Assembly: GCA_902651635.1 (NCBI GenBank) | Contig: CACRSC010000054.1 | Span: 282,158 to 346,157 of the forward strand | DNA length: 64,000 nt | Reading direction: 5' to 3' | Source: Mastigamoeba balamuthi | Taxonomy: Eukaryota; Evosea; Mastigamoebida; Mastigamoebidae | Part shown: piece by piece, positions 9,751 to 20,700 of the stretch | Layout of the letters: the number at the start of each line of letters is the position of its first letter | How positions within the stretch are numbered: position 1 is the first letter of the stretch | Notes under the pieces: model-generated | Seen by the model: the letters and a program-made list of their open reading frames with translations, nothing else | What the model was told of the DNA's origin: nothing | Database searches by the model: none | Translations under genes and position numbers: made by a program

Positions 9751-11643
9751 ATGTCCGACAAGGCCTCACTGTCGAGGCTCACCGTGGCCGTGCTGCGCCA
9801 GCGGTGCAGGGAGCGCGGCCTGAGAACGTCGGGCCTCAAGGCGGACCTCGTGGCACGCCTCTGCGAGAGCCCCGCCCAGCCGTCGCCCTCGGACAGCAAC
9901 TCGGACCGCGAGGCCCGCAAGTGTGCGTGGAAGAAGGACGGCACGCTGCTCGTCTACGCCCCCGATGCCGCGGCCTCGGACGTTATGGTCAGCTTCGACA
10001 TGGACGACACGCTCATCGAGGTCGGTCCCCGTCCCTCAGTTTCTCCCCTGCGTTTTTTCTTTCGAAATGGGACTGACGTGGGCGGGGGCTGCACAGACCA
10101 AGTCGGGCAAGGTGTTCGCGACCAACAGGGGCGACTGGCAGTGGCTGTACAGCTGCGTGCCCGCCAAGCTCAGGCAGCTCAGCAGCGAGGGGTCTGCCAC
10201 CGCTTCTCTCCCCCTCGGGTGTTCCGGTTTTCGGTGTTCCGCGTCCTGGTCGGCTCTGCTGCAGTAAGAGGCTGGCCATCTTTACCAACCAGTCGGGCAT
10301 CAACGGCACCGGGGGCTACGACACGTCCAAGGAGCGCGCCGTATGCGGGAAAATCGAGGACACAATCGCTGGGGTGGGTCTTCAGCACAAAAGGGAGGGG
10401 TGTGTGTGACAGCAGCAGCTGAGGGGGTGGCACAACGGCTCTCTCTCTCTCTGCAGCTCGGTGCGCCGGTGACGGCACTGGTGGCGACGACGGACGACGT
10501 CTACCGCAAGCCGGCGACGGAGATGTGGGACTACCTCGTCAGGAAAACCACAGCAACGGCACGCAGCCCGATCTGGCTAAGTGCCTCTTTGTCGGGGACG
10601 CCGCGGGGCGCCCCGAGCGCAAGGACAAGGCGGAAAACGAGGTCAAGAAGGACTTCAGCTGCTCTGACAGGAAATTCAGTCTGTCAGCCCAAATTAAATT
10701 GATTTTTCGTCTCGAAAAAAGCGAAAATTGGTTGCACGCACTGACCATGCTTCTCCGACTCGCTTCAGCGCGTAACATCGGGATCGACTTCAAGACACCC
10801 GAGGAGTTCTTCCTGGGGGAGGCGCCCGAGCCCTTTGCCGCGGACGACTTCGACCCCTCTGCTATCCCCACAAGTACGCCCCTCATCAACCCAATTCTGC
10901 CGCCGCGTTTTGCCGCCCATAACCGACGCCGCTTTCGCTGACCAGCCGAGGAGATCTGCGAGGGAAGGGTGGCGGCGCTGACGTCGGAGAAGCAGGAGCT
11001 AGTGCTTTTTGTGGGTTTCCCCACAAGCGGCATGTCGACGCTGGCGCGGACGAACATGGTGCCCAAGGGCTACGCGCACGTCAACAGGGACACGCTCAGG
11101 ACGCAGGACAAGTCTCTCAAGTTCGCCAGGCAGGCCCTCGCCGAGGGCAAGAGCGTCGTCATCGAAAACACCAACCCCGCCAAGGACGTCAGTGCGCAGT
11201 ACATCAAGGCCGCCAAGGAGGGTTCGATTCCTCTCCCCGCCCCCCGCCCCCTTTTTGACTTGTGCTCTGATGTCCTGCCGCTTCTCCAGCTAGCGTACCG
11301 GTCCGCTGCTTCCGTTTCAACGTGGACGAGCAGCTCGCACAGCACTTCAACTACTTCCGAGAGGTCCGCGCCCAGCCGTAGAACCGTCACACGTTTCCCT
11401 TCAGCCAACGAGTTTTTCTTATTGAGTTCACTGCGGCTTCACTTGACGCCGCCCACTACGCGCCAACAGAGGATCACCAACGGGGTGTCGAAGCACTTGC
11501 CGGGGATCAGGTACGCGTCATACAAGAAGGCGCTGCTGGAACCCGAGCTCTCCGAGGGCTTTTCGGAGATCAAGAGGATCAACTTTGTCGCCAACCTCTT
11601 CGGCTCGGACGACGAGCGCGCGTCCTTCTCCCTCGCCCACTGA
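9751..11643 (+). CDS. PNKP: SAP-domain polynucleotide kinase 3'-phosphatase
   Basis: PNKP restores 3'-OH and 5'-phosphate ends during DNA strand-break repair in the nucleus. Proposed exons: 9751-10020, 10097-10191, 10265-10373, 10457-10678, 10769-10873, 10946-11221, 11290-11363, 11470-11643. The N-terminus has a SAP DNA-binding motif (SLSRLTVAVLRQRC to KADLVARLCE) where animal PNKP has FHA. The phosphatase domain shows FDMDDTL (DxDxT nucleophile), IFTNQSGIN and FVGDAAGRP, then DFSC(S)DR. The kinase domain shows GFPTSGMSTL, GYAHVNRDT and IENTNP. Two oddities. The Walker A lysine is Met (ATG in place of AAG, about 11031), which should cripple 5'-kinase activity. In exon 4 the frame changes by one base near the A run at 10543-10548, between DYLVRK and NGTQPDLAKC. 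This looks like an assembly error, as both sides align well to the family. Ends convergently with the YEATS gene. Confidence 0.88.
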
Positions 11644-11982
11644 CGGGCCTCCCAACAACTAGCAACTGTGTATCCGCCACCCCCCTCGCCGCACAAATTG
11701 CGGACGCGAGAAACATCACAGGCACCAATTGCCTCGGTTCGCAGGAGAACCTCTTCGAGCACCTTGCACGAGCCCAGCAATGCTCAGGCCACAAGCTCCT
11801 CCAGCACGCCCTTGTGCTACTCAATCAGCTACTCCCACCCGCTCTGCACGGTCTGTCTGCTTGGAGCATTGGATCGTGCAAGGAACCAAAGCCCAGCATT
11901 GTGCTTCCATCGCCTGCTTTGCAGGCGTTCGTGCATCGCGCGTGGCACGGCCGTCCCCGATGCGCACGAGCCGCGAGGGGAC
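11644..11982. other. Convergent 3' spacer
   Basis: 339 bp between two convergent genes. I see no ORF of interest, repeat or RNA-like structure. Confidence 0.5.
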
Positions 11983-13235
11983 TCAGAGCTGATGTGCCTC
12001 GAACTTCTCGGGGCACTCGAACTGCAGCTCGTGCTCAAACGTGCGCACGACGCCCCAGCGCAGGAACACCTCCACCTTGGCCACGAACGTCCCCCATGCG
12101 CGCGCCTTGAGCTGCACACGCACATGCACAGGAGAGAGAGGGCAGCAGCAGCAGCAGCAGCGCGCAGAGTGAGCCCCGTACTCGGCGCCATCGCGGGGCA
12201 GGGGCAGCGGCGGCGGACCTCGAACGGCGGCCTGTCGATGACGTGCACGGGCCGCGCGTACGTGGGGTGCAGCGTGAACCGCACGCGCTCGACGGCGGCC
12301 TCGATCGAGGCGCCGCCCTCGCCGCGGACAAAGAGCGTGTAGGCGTGGTCGTCGGGCCCCAGCTTCCTGTGCGTGTTGCCCACCTCGATCGACAGCGCCA
12401 CGCCCGCCGACCCCGAGCCCCCCGCGCCCCCCGCGATCGACCTCGCCAGCCCGTAGGCCTGCTGCGGGGCCCCGGCCCCCAGCGCAGCCCCCGCGCCCGC
12501 GCTCAGGCCCGGCAGCTGTGCGATGACGTCACGCAGGCGGGAGATCTCGTCGTTGGCGGCGGCGAGGTCGGCGCGCAGGCGCGAGACGACAGAGACGAGG
12601 CCGCGGACGCGCTCGTAGGCGCACTCGCCCGAGAGGTGCTGCGCCAGCGCCGTGCGCGCGCCCTTGAAGTCGCAGCCGAACTCGGCGTGCGGGCACGAGC
12701 ACGACGTCTGCCCAGCCAGCAGGGGGGTGCCACGTCAGCGCAGGCATTTCCCGGGGACTGCCGCGCAGGAATCTCCGATATCCCCTCGTTTTCAAGCGGC
12801 CGGCAAGGGGGGGGGGATGTCGTAGGACGATTCCAGGATCTGCGGGAAAATATCCCCTTCCTGAACAGGCAGGTCGGGCGGGGGGCGGCTGCGCACGTGC
12901 TGGCACTCCTTGTCGAGATGCGGGCGGAGGAACTGGCGCTGGCCGACCCACTGGCACCCGTCGGCGCCCGAGGCGTTGGGGCAGCGCACGCTGAGCTCGT
13001 CGGCGATGGCCGAGGCGAGCAGGTCGCGGCGGAGCGACGAGGCGTCGACGGGGCTGCGGCAGACGGGGCACGAGGGCGCGCGGCGCAGGAACGCGGTGGC
13101 GCACTCGCGGCAGAACGAGTGGCCGCAGGCCGCCGTGACGGGGTCGACGAAGGGCTCGCAGCACACGGCGCAGATGAGGTGCTCGCTGACCGGGCCTGAG
13201 TAGTCGTACTTGGGCAGCGAGCGCGTGACACTCAT
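11983..13235 (-). CDS. RING / TRAF-type zinc finger / YEATS fusion protein
   Basis: Exons (minus): 13235-12897, 12707-12219, 12111-11983; all joints are phase 0 with GT/AG ends, giving 318 residues. Domain order: a C3HC4 RING (CAVCCEPFVDPV, CGHSFCRECA, CPVC; residues about 17-60), TRAF-type zinc fingers (CPNASGADGCQW, HLDKECQH, CPHAEFGCDF, HLSGECAYE; about 75-150), a heptad-like coiled coil (VVSRLRADLAAANDEISRLR), then YEATS (about 205-318) with IEVGNTHRKL, YTLFVRG, VRFTLHPTYARPV, PPFE, and in the last exon AWGTFVAKVEVFLRW. RING-TRAF modules are E3 ligases or scaffolds; YEATS domains read acylated lysine on histones. I know of no such fusion. A ligase directed to acylated chromatin is the obvious inference. 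The promoter, shared with the next gene, has three AATATC boxes. Confidence 0.85.
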
Positions 13236-13484
13236 GGTGCGCAGGCAGGGAATATCTTCTGGCGGATTCCGAGGAATATCTCCCACCGCTGAATCAGCAG
13301 GCCAATATCCGAGTAAATGGAATCAACTTGGTGACCCCCGCGCAGCTACTTCTCGGTGGAATTGTCATCATGATTGCAGCCGCGAGAGGGGTCCGGCTGT
13401 GCTCACTGGTATTGACCGAGATTTCTCAGTCCTTTCAGAGAAATCGTCAGGATCGCAAATCAACTGGGGGCCTGTCAAACCGGG
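13236..13484. promoter_or_regulatory. Divergent promoter with three AATATC boxes
   Basis: The 249 bp between the divergent YEATS-fusion and DUF1152-NMNAT genes hold AATATC at 13251, 13275 and 13304, each flanked by GG or CC. The same box recurs upstream of other genes here, so it is a good candidate for a transcription-factor site. No TATA box is evident. Confidence 0.5.
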
Positions 13485-15672
13485 ATGGAGCAGCTGTTCT
13501 GGACCCGCGTGTCCGAGTGCGAGCGTGGCGTGCTCGTGATGGGCTGCGGCGGGGGCTACGACGTCTTTTGCGGCCTGCCCCTGATGCTGGAGCTCGAGCG
13601 TCGTGCCAGGCACGTGCACCTCGCGAGCCTCACCTTCTCCGACGTCCACCACCTCTCGGGTGCCCGCATCGACGTCCCCGGGGCCTCCACCGAGTCCGCG
13701 CTGATCGTCGAGGTCACTCCCGACACTCGCCTGGCCGACCCGAGTGCGTTCGACGCAGATGACGTGCCCCAGGAGGCCGTTGATGCCTTCGCTCAGGCCT
13801 GCGAGCTCGAGTCCAAGGTCTCCTCCGCTCTCCTCGGTTCTTCGTCGCTTTTCCTTCTGGATTGCCCCGTGACGTTGTGCCCCCCCCTCCCTGTGTGACG
13901 CGGTCTCTCTCTTCCTCGCGGTCTCTGCGGTATTCCTCAGTCTTTCCCTCTGCGTTCTCAGTACCACGTTCTCTCACTACTTTCTGTTTCACGGACTCAC
14001 TCTGTCACAACCTTCTGTCTGTCCCACTCCTCACTCGTTCAAACGCCCGCCTCAGGGTGACATTGAGGGGGCCACGAGGCTGTACAGACGTGCGGCGAGG
14101 CTTGGGCACAGCCTGCGCGGAGACCTTCACAAGTCGCCGCTGGCAACGCCCGGGGGCTACTGCCCCGAGTACCGCCTCAGCCGCTGGTTCAGGGCCCAGC
14201 ACGGCCGCGAGGTCCCCGTGTACGCCGTGCGCAGGGGCGGCGTCCCCGACGTCGCCCGCGCCCTCGAGGTCCTCGCCGAGCGCCTCGACGTCGGCGCCGT
14301 GGTGCTCGTCGACGGCGGCACCGACTCGCTGTGCGTCGGCGACGAGGACGACGTCGGCACTCCGGCCGAGGACGCCACGTCCGTCGCCGCCGTCTGGCGC
14401 ATGCGCAACGTTAGCGACGGTGCCAAGTTCCTCGTCGCCACCGCGCTGGGCGTCGAGCTGACCGTCGCGCACTCGCTCGTCCTCGAGAACATCGCCGCGC
14501 TGGCCCACACCGGCGCGTTCCTGGGCTCGCAGTCGCTCGTCGCGGGGACGCCAGGGGAGCAGGCGCTGCGGTCAGCGCACCAGTTTGCGTGGGACGAGTC
14601 GGGACACCCGTCGATCGTCTGCTCGTCGCTGCTCGCGGGGGCAGAGGGGCAGTTCGGCGACTACCACGCCACAGAGAGGACCCGCGGGTCGCAGCTGTGC
14701 ATAACACCGCTGATGGCCGTGTACTGGTTCTTCGCGCTGTCCGGCGTCACGGGCCGCATGGCGTACCTGCCGCTGATACAGGAGACGCGCAGCCTCGCGG
14801 AGACCTCGCTGGCCATCGCGCGGTACAGGCACTCACTGGGGGAGGCGGCGCTCAGGAGGCGCAGGGTCGTGTTCGACGACCCCAGCGGCGCCCCTCTGGC
14901 TCGGTGCAGCGAGCACGACGCTGAGATGGATGCTTCGTGCCTGGTGTCCGTCTCGGCAGCGCTGGGCCGTGAGGGCGTGTGCGCCTCCGGTGCAGTCGTC
15001 CTGGTGGAGGCGGGGTCGTTCAACCCGCCGCACCTGGGCCACGTGAGGGCCCTCGAGGTCGCTGCGCAGCACCTCAGCGCCGAGTGCGGCATGACCGTCG
15101 TCGGCGCCTTCCTCGCCCCGGCGCACGACAGCTACCTGGCGCGCAAGATCAGAGACGCGACCCAGAGGGTTCCCGGGCCAGTCCGTGTGCGCATGTGCCA
15201 GCTGGCAGCCGACGACAACAACGCCCGCAACCCCCAGCGGGGCTGGTCTGTGGGCGTCGACGCGTGGGAGGCCTCGTCCGACGCGGAACGGTCGCCGGAG
15301 GAGGTCGCTCGGCACCTGCACGGCCTCGTACTCGCGGCGACCGGCCGTGATGTGCGTGTCGCCTACGTGTGCGGCGCCGACGTGGCCCCCGGCGTCGCGG
15401 GGATGTTCGACTCGGCTCAGGGCAAGTTCCTCGTGTGCGCCGTGCCGCGCTCTGGCAGCTGGGGCAGCGACAGCAAGCAGCTCGAGGGGCTCAAGGAGCG
15501 GCACCCCTCGGCCTTTCATGTCGCCGGGGGAGAGGAGGCTGCTGCGCACGGGGCGATTGCGGAGGCGAGCTCCAGCGACGCGCGCAGCGCGCTGAGAGCG
15601 CCCTGTGGCGTTCCGGCAACTCTGGCGCAGCCCGTACTGGAGCTGATAAACCGCATGGCCCTCTACAAGTAG
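13485..15672 (+). CDS. DUF1152 - NMN adenylyltransferase fusion
   Basis: Exons 13485-13817 and 14056-15672 (phase 0), about 649 residues. The N-terminal half is a DUF1152 domain: VLVMGCGGGYDVFCGLPL near the start, then GGYCPEYRLSRWF, VDGGTDSLCVGDEDD and GTPAEDATS. DUF1152 has no agreed function; the glycine-rich start suggests nucleotide binding. The C-terminal 230 residues are an NMNAT nucleotidyltransferase: GSFNPPHLGH is the T/HIGH-type signature, VVGAFLAPAHDSYLARK follows, and ASSSDAR sits where the family has ISST-x-x-R. NMNAT makes NAD+ from NMN and ATP. The fusion suggests that the DUF1152 half acts on the same pathway. The 3' end of this gene is duplicated just downstream. Confidence 0.85.
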
Positions 15673-17008
15673 CTCTGTGCAGCTGAGCGCATGGAGCTTC
15701 AAGGGTCTGCTCTCCCATTATCTCGGGCACTCGGACCACTGGGAGTGTGCGCTCCGTCGGCCGAGGCTGCGGGCACTCGGTGGCGGCTGCTGACCCCCAT
15801 CTCCACCCGATTCCCCAAGGGGCCCAGGCTTCGCCGTTCGCGAACCCGAAGTCATGCACACATTTGGGCGTCGATCTGATGAATCGCCTATCGTGTGCAG
15901 TTCCGCCCAGCATCTAAAGACAATCAGCGATTGCGCCCGCTGCGGGGGGGCAGGCGGTTGGTCCGAGAATGGCATGCGAGGGGTCCGTGCGGCGTGGGTT
16001 GGGGCACTGTGCTGGAGAGGCGAGGAAGCGGGGTGGGCACGTCGCTGCACGTGCACTGAACGAGCCTGCTCGGCTGCCTGTGAATTGGTGACTGGGCTCT
16101 GCTGCTGGGCCTGGTCGACAGGCCCAGTGCACTCCCAGTCGCCGCGCTTGGCGGGTTAGCTCGAGGGTGGCACTGACGGGCCGCGACGTGCGTGTCGCCT
16201 ACGTGTGCGGCGCCGACGTGGCCCCCGGCGTCGCGGGGATGTTCGACTCGGCTCAGGGCAAGTTCCTCGTGTGCGCCGTGCCGCGCTCTGGCTGGGGCAG
16301 CGACAGCAAGCAGCTCGAGGGGCTCAAGGAGCGGCACCCCTCGGCCTTTCATGTAGCCGGGGGAGAGGAGGCTGCTGCGCACGGGGCGATTGCGGAGGCG
16401 AGCTCCAGCGACGCACGCAGCGCGCTGAGAGCGCCCTGTGGCGTTCCGGCAACTCTGGCGCAGCCCGTACTGGAGCTGATAAACCGCATGACCCTCTACA
16501 AGTAGCTCTGTGCAGCTGAGCGCATGGAGCTTCAAGGGTCTGCTCTCCCATTATCTTCGGGCACTCGGACCACTGGGAGTGTGCGCTCCGTCGGCCGAGG
16601 CTGCGGGCACTCGGTGGCGGCTGCTGACCCCCATCTCCACCCGATTCCCCAAGGGGCCCAGGCTTCGCCGTTCGCGAACCCGAAGTCATGCACACATTTG
16701 GGCGTCGATCTGATGAATCGCCTATCGTGTGCAGTTCCGCCCAGCATCTAAAGACAATCAGCGATTGCGCCCGCTGCGGGGGGGCAGGCGGTTGGTCCGA
16801 GAATGGCATGCGAGGGGTCCGTGCGGCGTGGGTTGGGGCACTGTGCTGGAGAGGCGAGGAAGCGGGGTGGGCACGTCGCTGCACGTGCACTGCACGAGCC
16901 TGCTCGGCTGCCTGTGAATTGGTGACTGGGCTCTGCTGCTGGGCCTGGTCGACAGGCCCAGTGCACTCCCAGTCGCCGCGCTTGGCGGGTTAGCTCGAGG
17001 GTGGCACT
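15340..17008. repeat. 834 bp tandem duplication (two copies)
   Basis: Copy 1 is about 15340-16174 and copy 2 16175-17008. Each spans the last 110 codons of NMNAT plus about 500 bp of downstream DNA. I count only about eight differences, including one 3 bp deletion and one 1 bp insertion. Both copies end in a 9 bp stem/5-base loop hairpin (copy 1 at 16105-16127) and in GAGGGTGGCACT. This near identity means a very recent duplication or two alleles laid end to end by the assembler. Confidence 0.92.
16175..16505 (+). pseudogene. 3' fragment of the NMNAT gene
   Basis: Encodes only the last 107 residues of the upstream NMNAT domain (from TGRDVRVAYVCGADV to the stop at 16503-16505), with one residue deleted (SGSWG to SGWG) and a few substitutions. 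It has no start, lacks the GSFNPPHLGH site and cannot be an enzyme by itself. Confidence 0.85.
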
Positions 17009-17764
17009 ACGAACGGCGCTGGGTGGGTGCGGCTGTGGTCCTGGGCCTGGCTGCGGTGCAGGGGCACTCTGCGGGGACCTCGGGCGAAACCAGGTCAGGA
17101 CTTGGTACTCATTCCCATCGTTTTCCCCACTGACTCACTGGTGACTCGCACGTCACGCCTGTCCGCGAGTCAAGATCGGTCTGACCACCTGCTCGCCCGG
17201 GTGCCCGCCCAGGTACGCCAGAGGGCCCCGGTGAACTGCCCCGCAGCGGCGACACTCGGCCCTGTGTAGCGCATCTCGGCAGTGTCCGTTGCCAGAGGCG
17301 TCCCCCGTAACCCTGTTTGCACGCAGGTGTGGGTGGGGGGCTGTGACTGTTGGTGGAGATTCGGTGAGTACGCGATGGTTTTCGCACACTCTGGGGGCTG
17401 CACCCCCCGAGCTTCCCCCACAGGACAGCGCACCTGCACCACGTCCTGTCCTGAAAACTCGCTGACAAAAAACAGACCCCCCGAGGGCAGGGCGTTGGAG
17501 GGGTGCCGAGCTGGTGGCGACGTGGCGAACACCTGGGCAGCGGGGCACCCCGTGAACGAAATATCGCCCCTGTGGCCCTTCCCATGTTCGTAGCTTTTTC
17601 CCACTGGGCTCACAGTCACCAAGGAAATACTGGAGAAAAATCGGATCTATCTGGTTCCCCCGGCTGCGGCAAAAAAAATCCCCCACAGAGTTTAAAAAGC
17701 CCCCGCACACTCGTACAGCAAACGTAAAGAAAAAAACACAACCACAACACAAGTTCGACGAGCC
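17009..17764. other. Intergenic region upstream of putative PPi-PEPCK
   Basis: No gene recognised. It includes one AAATATC box (about 17559) and short A-runs near 17670 and 17730 just before the ATG at 17765, which may mark the core promoter. Confidence 0.4.
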
Positions 17765-20700
17765 ATGGCGGAGAACGTGGTGTCCGGCCTCATGAACATG
17801 CCCAACACGCGCAGGCAGCTCGGGTACCCGGCTGCGGGCGGCGCGGACGCCGTCTACGCCGAGTCGAACCGCCTCAAGAGCGTCGCCCTCGTGCTGGCCT
17901 CGCTCGGCGTCGAGTCGCCGCCCAGCGACAACGCGGACCTCGCCGCCGTCGCCCACGACCTCATCCTCAACTACCGCGAGAAGGTGCCCGCTCCCGCGGC
18001 CGTCGCCTCGCAGCGTGTTTTCCGTTGTTCTGCGCATTTTCTCAGAGATCGAACTCATCGCTCTACGAGCTCGTTCGCTCTGCTGCGTTTATTCGGCGGC
18101 CAGCGTCCGTTCCCCGCGGTTTCACCGCCCGGGAACGCTCGCCCGCGGTGCCCCCGCGACGCGGCGCGGCGCCCGGGCGGCCGTGACCGCGGCGTGTGCG
18201 CGTGTGGGAAGGTTTTCCGCGTTGTTGCTGTGCATCTCAATTTAACGTGGCCGCTGACTCAAACGTTACCCCCTTTTATCACCTCAGGTCCGGCTGCTCT
18301 CGGGCGCCCTGCCGCCCGTCGCCCAGCGCGTCCAGACCTGGGTCAACACCCACCTCGCCGACGTGCTGACCGACGGCCCCGTCCGCTTCCCCTGGGAGAC
18401 GATCGTGCGCCTCTTTTACTCTCAACAGACACGCAACACACTTTTCCCCCTGCCCCCCAATCTGCAAAGCCCTGCACCAAGAGGGCCTTTCTGTTTTCGT
18501 GTTGCTGGCACGTGCGGGCCTCTCTGGCTCGCCCCATCCCCATCCCCATCCCCACCCCTGGGCCCTTCCCCAACGCCCACCCCGTCCCCCCGTCGGGCAG
18601 CCTGCTGCACGTCGAGCTATCCCAAGTTTTCCCGCTCGCCCTGCCACGTTGTGCTGACGTTGCGACCGGCACAATGCGTGCCCTGTGCCCGCGGCGTGAA
18701 TCTCGCAGAATCTGCCCCAGCATGGCATCGCGCGCGCGCTGTCGTTCCCGCCGGGCGAGGACATGTTCGTCGGCGGCCTGCAGACGTCGTACCGCCTGCG
18801 CGTCGGCGACCAGGGCGTCCTGCACAACCCGCGCAGCGACAAGCGCACCACACAGGGCTCGTTCCACATTGCTGAGGGCGGCATGGCGATTCCGGGTACG
18901 CGTCTACTCCGCTTCTTCCCCTCCCTCCCTCCCGTGCCGCCCCCCTGCTCTTGCTGTTGATGTCATTTTCCCGAGTGAGAATGACCCGGGAATCGGGAAA
19001 ATGGTCCCCTTGCAACCCCCTCCAACCGCCCGCTGACACGCCGCCGGAAACGCAGCCGACAAGTACCGCGTGCCCAAGGCCGTCTTCGCGCGCATGCTGA
19101 AGATCGCCCTGAACCCCCCGGACGACGTGAACACGATCCCCTACACCACCAGTGCGCTGCCGCCCTCCCCCCGATTTCGAATGACGAAACGCAGGCATTT
19201 CCCGGCGCGTGTTATTCTAACCCCCCCGGGTGGGCGGTGACGTTGCAGAGCTGGCCAAGCCCCGCGCGCTGATGGCGTCGCTGCTGCTGCGGCCGCTGGT
19301 GTGCCCCGAGGTGCCCGGGAAGTACCCGGCGCGGTCGATGGAGGTGTACTGCATGGCGCCGGGGAGCCTGGTGTCGTGCCTGGACTTCCTCGAGAGCGTC
19401 TTCGGCAACGCGGGCGACCCCTACCTGCCCGAGAACGACAGCGCGCTGGACGTGGAGCGCTGGACGGGCCACAGCGGGTGCCTGATCCTGGCGCCGCACC
19501 TGTGCAAGGTGGCCAAGAAGGACCTGGGGCTGCCGAACGTCTCGGAGGCGACGGCGCTGCAGAAGGAGCAGGGCATGTGCTGGACGGACCCCGCGGAGCC
19601 CTACAACGGCGGGCGCGCGTTCAAGGTGACGTGCCGCACGGCCGAGGGCGTCATCGTGACGATCATCGCGGACAACTACTTCGGGTACATGAAGAAGGAG
19701 GTCAAGACGCAGATCTCGTACGCGACGAACCTGCTGGGCGTCGCCGAGGAGGAGCACTCGGGCGGCACGCTGGCCTTCCCGCGCTACAGCTTCGGCATGG
19801 CGCTCGACAACCGCAACGAGGAGACGCGCTGGCCGCACCTGGCGGGCTACAAGTTCGCCGAGGCCATGCAGCTGCTGGGCGGCGCCGCGCAGGCGATGCC
19901 CGGGGGCTACGCGGTCGACCGCAACTTCCCGTCGATTGTCTACGTGCCCGAGACGGCGCGCTTCAGCCTCGTCGACAACACGGTCGAGTGGGGCGACGCC
20001 GACGGCGCCAACAGCGGCTCGCTGAAGCTGCGCCCGAGCTACACGTACGTGCTGCCCAGCGGCTTCAAGGTCCGCGTCGAGCACCACGCGGCCGCGCCCG
20101 CGTTCCGCCTGATCGGCACCGAGGGCCGCGGCGTCTTCATGCACAAGCCCTGCACGGTCAGCGGCGGCGGCAAGAGCGAGCTCAGCAAGAGCATCGCGCC
20201 GTCGATCATGTACGGCCCGCTCTTCGTCAACGACCCCGAGCGCGACTTCGAGATGGTCGCGCAGATCCTCACGTACCCGCACTACGACAAGCGCTTCCTG
20301 GGCCGCAAGGCGACGCCGGCCAGCCCCGAGCCCGACGAGTGCTCGTCGGACGAGGAGGTCGACGCGATGACGCCGCGCAGCGCCACGCGGCCGATCCTGT
20401 CGATGAAGCGCTCGCTGGGCAGCGTCATCAAGCTGACGACGCCGTCGGCGGCCTACAACGACGAGTACAACGCGTGGCTGCGCTCGTTCCCGGCGCACGT
20501 CTGGCCGATTGTCTACTACGTCAAGCGCTTCTACAAGCCCGAGTGGGGCGACAACTGGCGCCAGCACTTCAGCATGGACCAGGTCAACGGCGCCCCGGGC
20601 CACGAGCTCAAGTTCAACGACCGCAAGATCATGGCCGGCTTCCTGCGCGTCGGCTACACGCCCGAGACGGGCGGCTGGCGCACGTTCAAGACGCGCATCG

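Noticed and set aside
11219-11236. GGTTCGATTCC, a perfect match to a tRNA B box
   Set aside because: It straddles a PNKP exon-intron joint, with no A box, cloverleaf or acceptor stem around it.
17027-17593. Short ORFs between the tandem duplication and the PEPCK gene
   Set aside because: No motif, no phase-consistent splice sites, composition typical of spacer.
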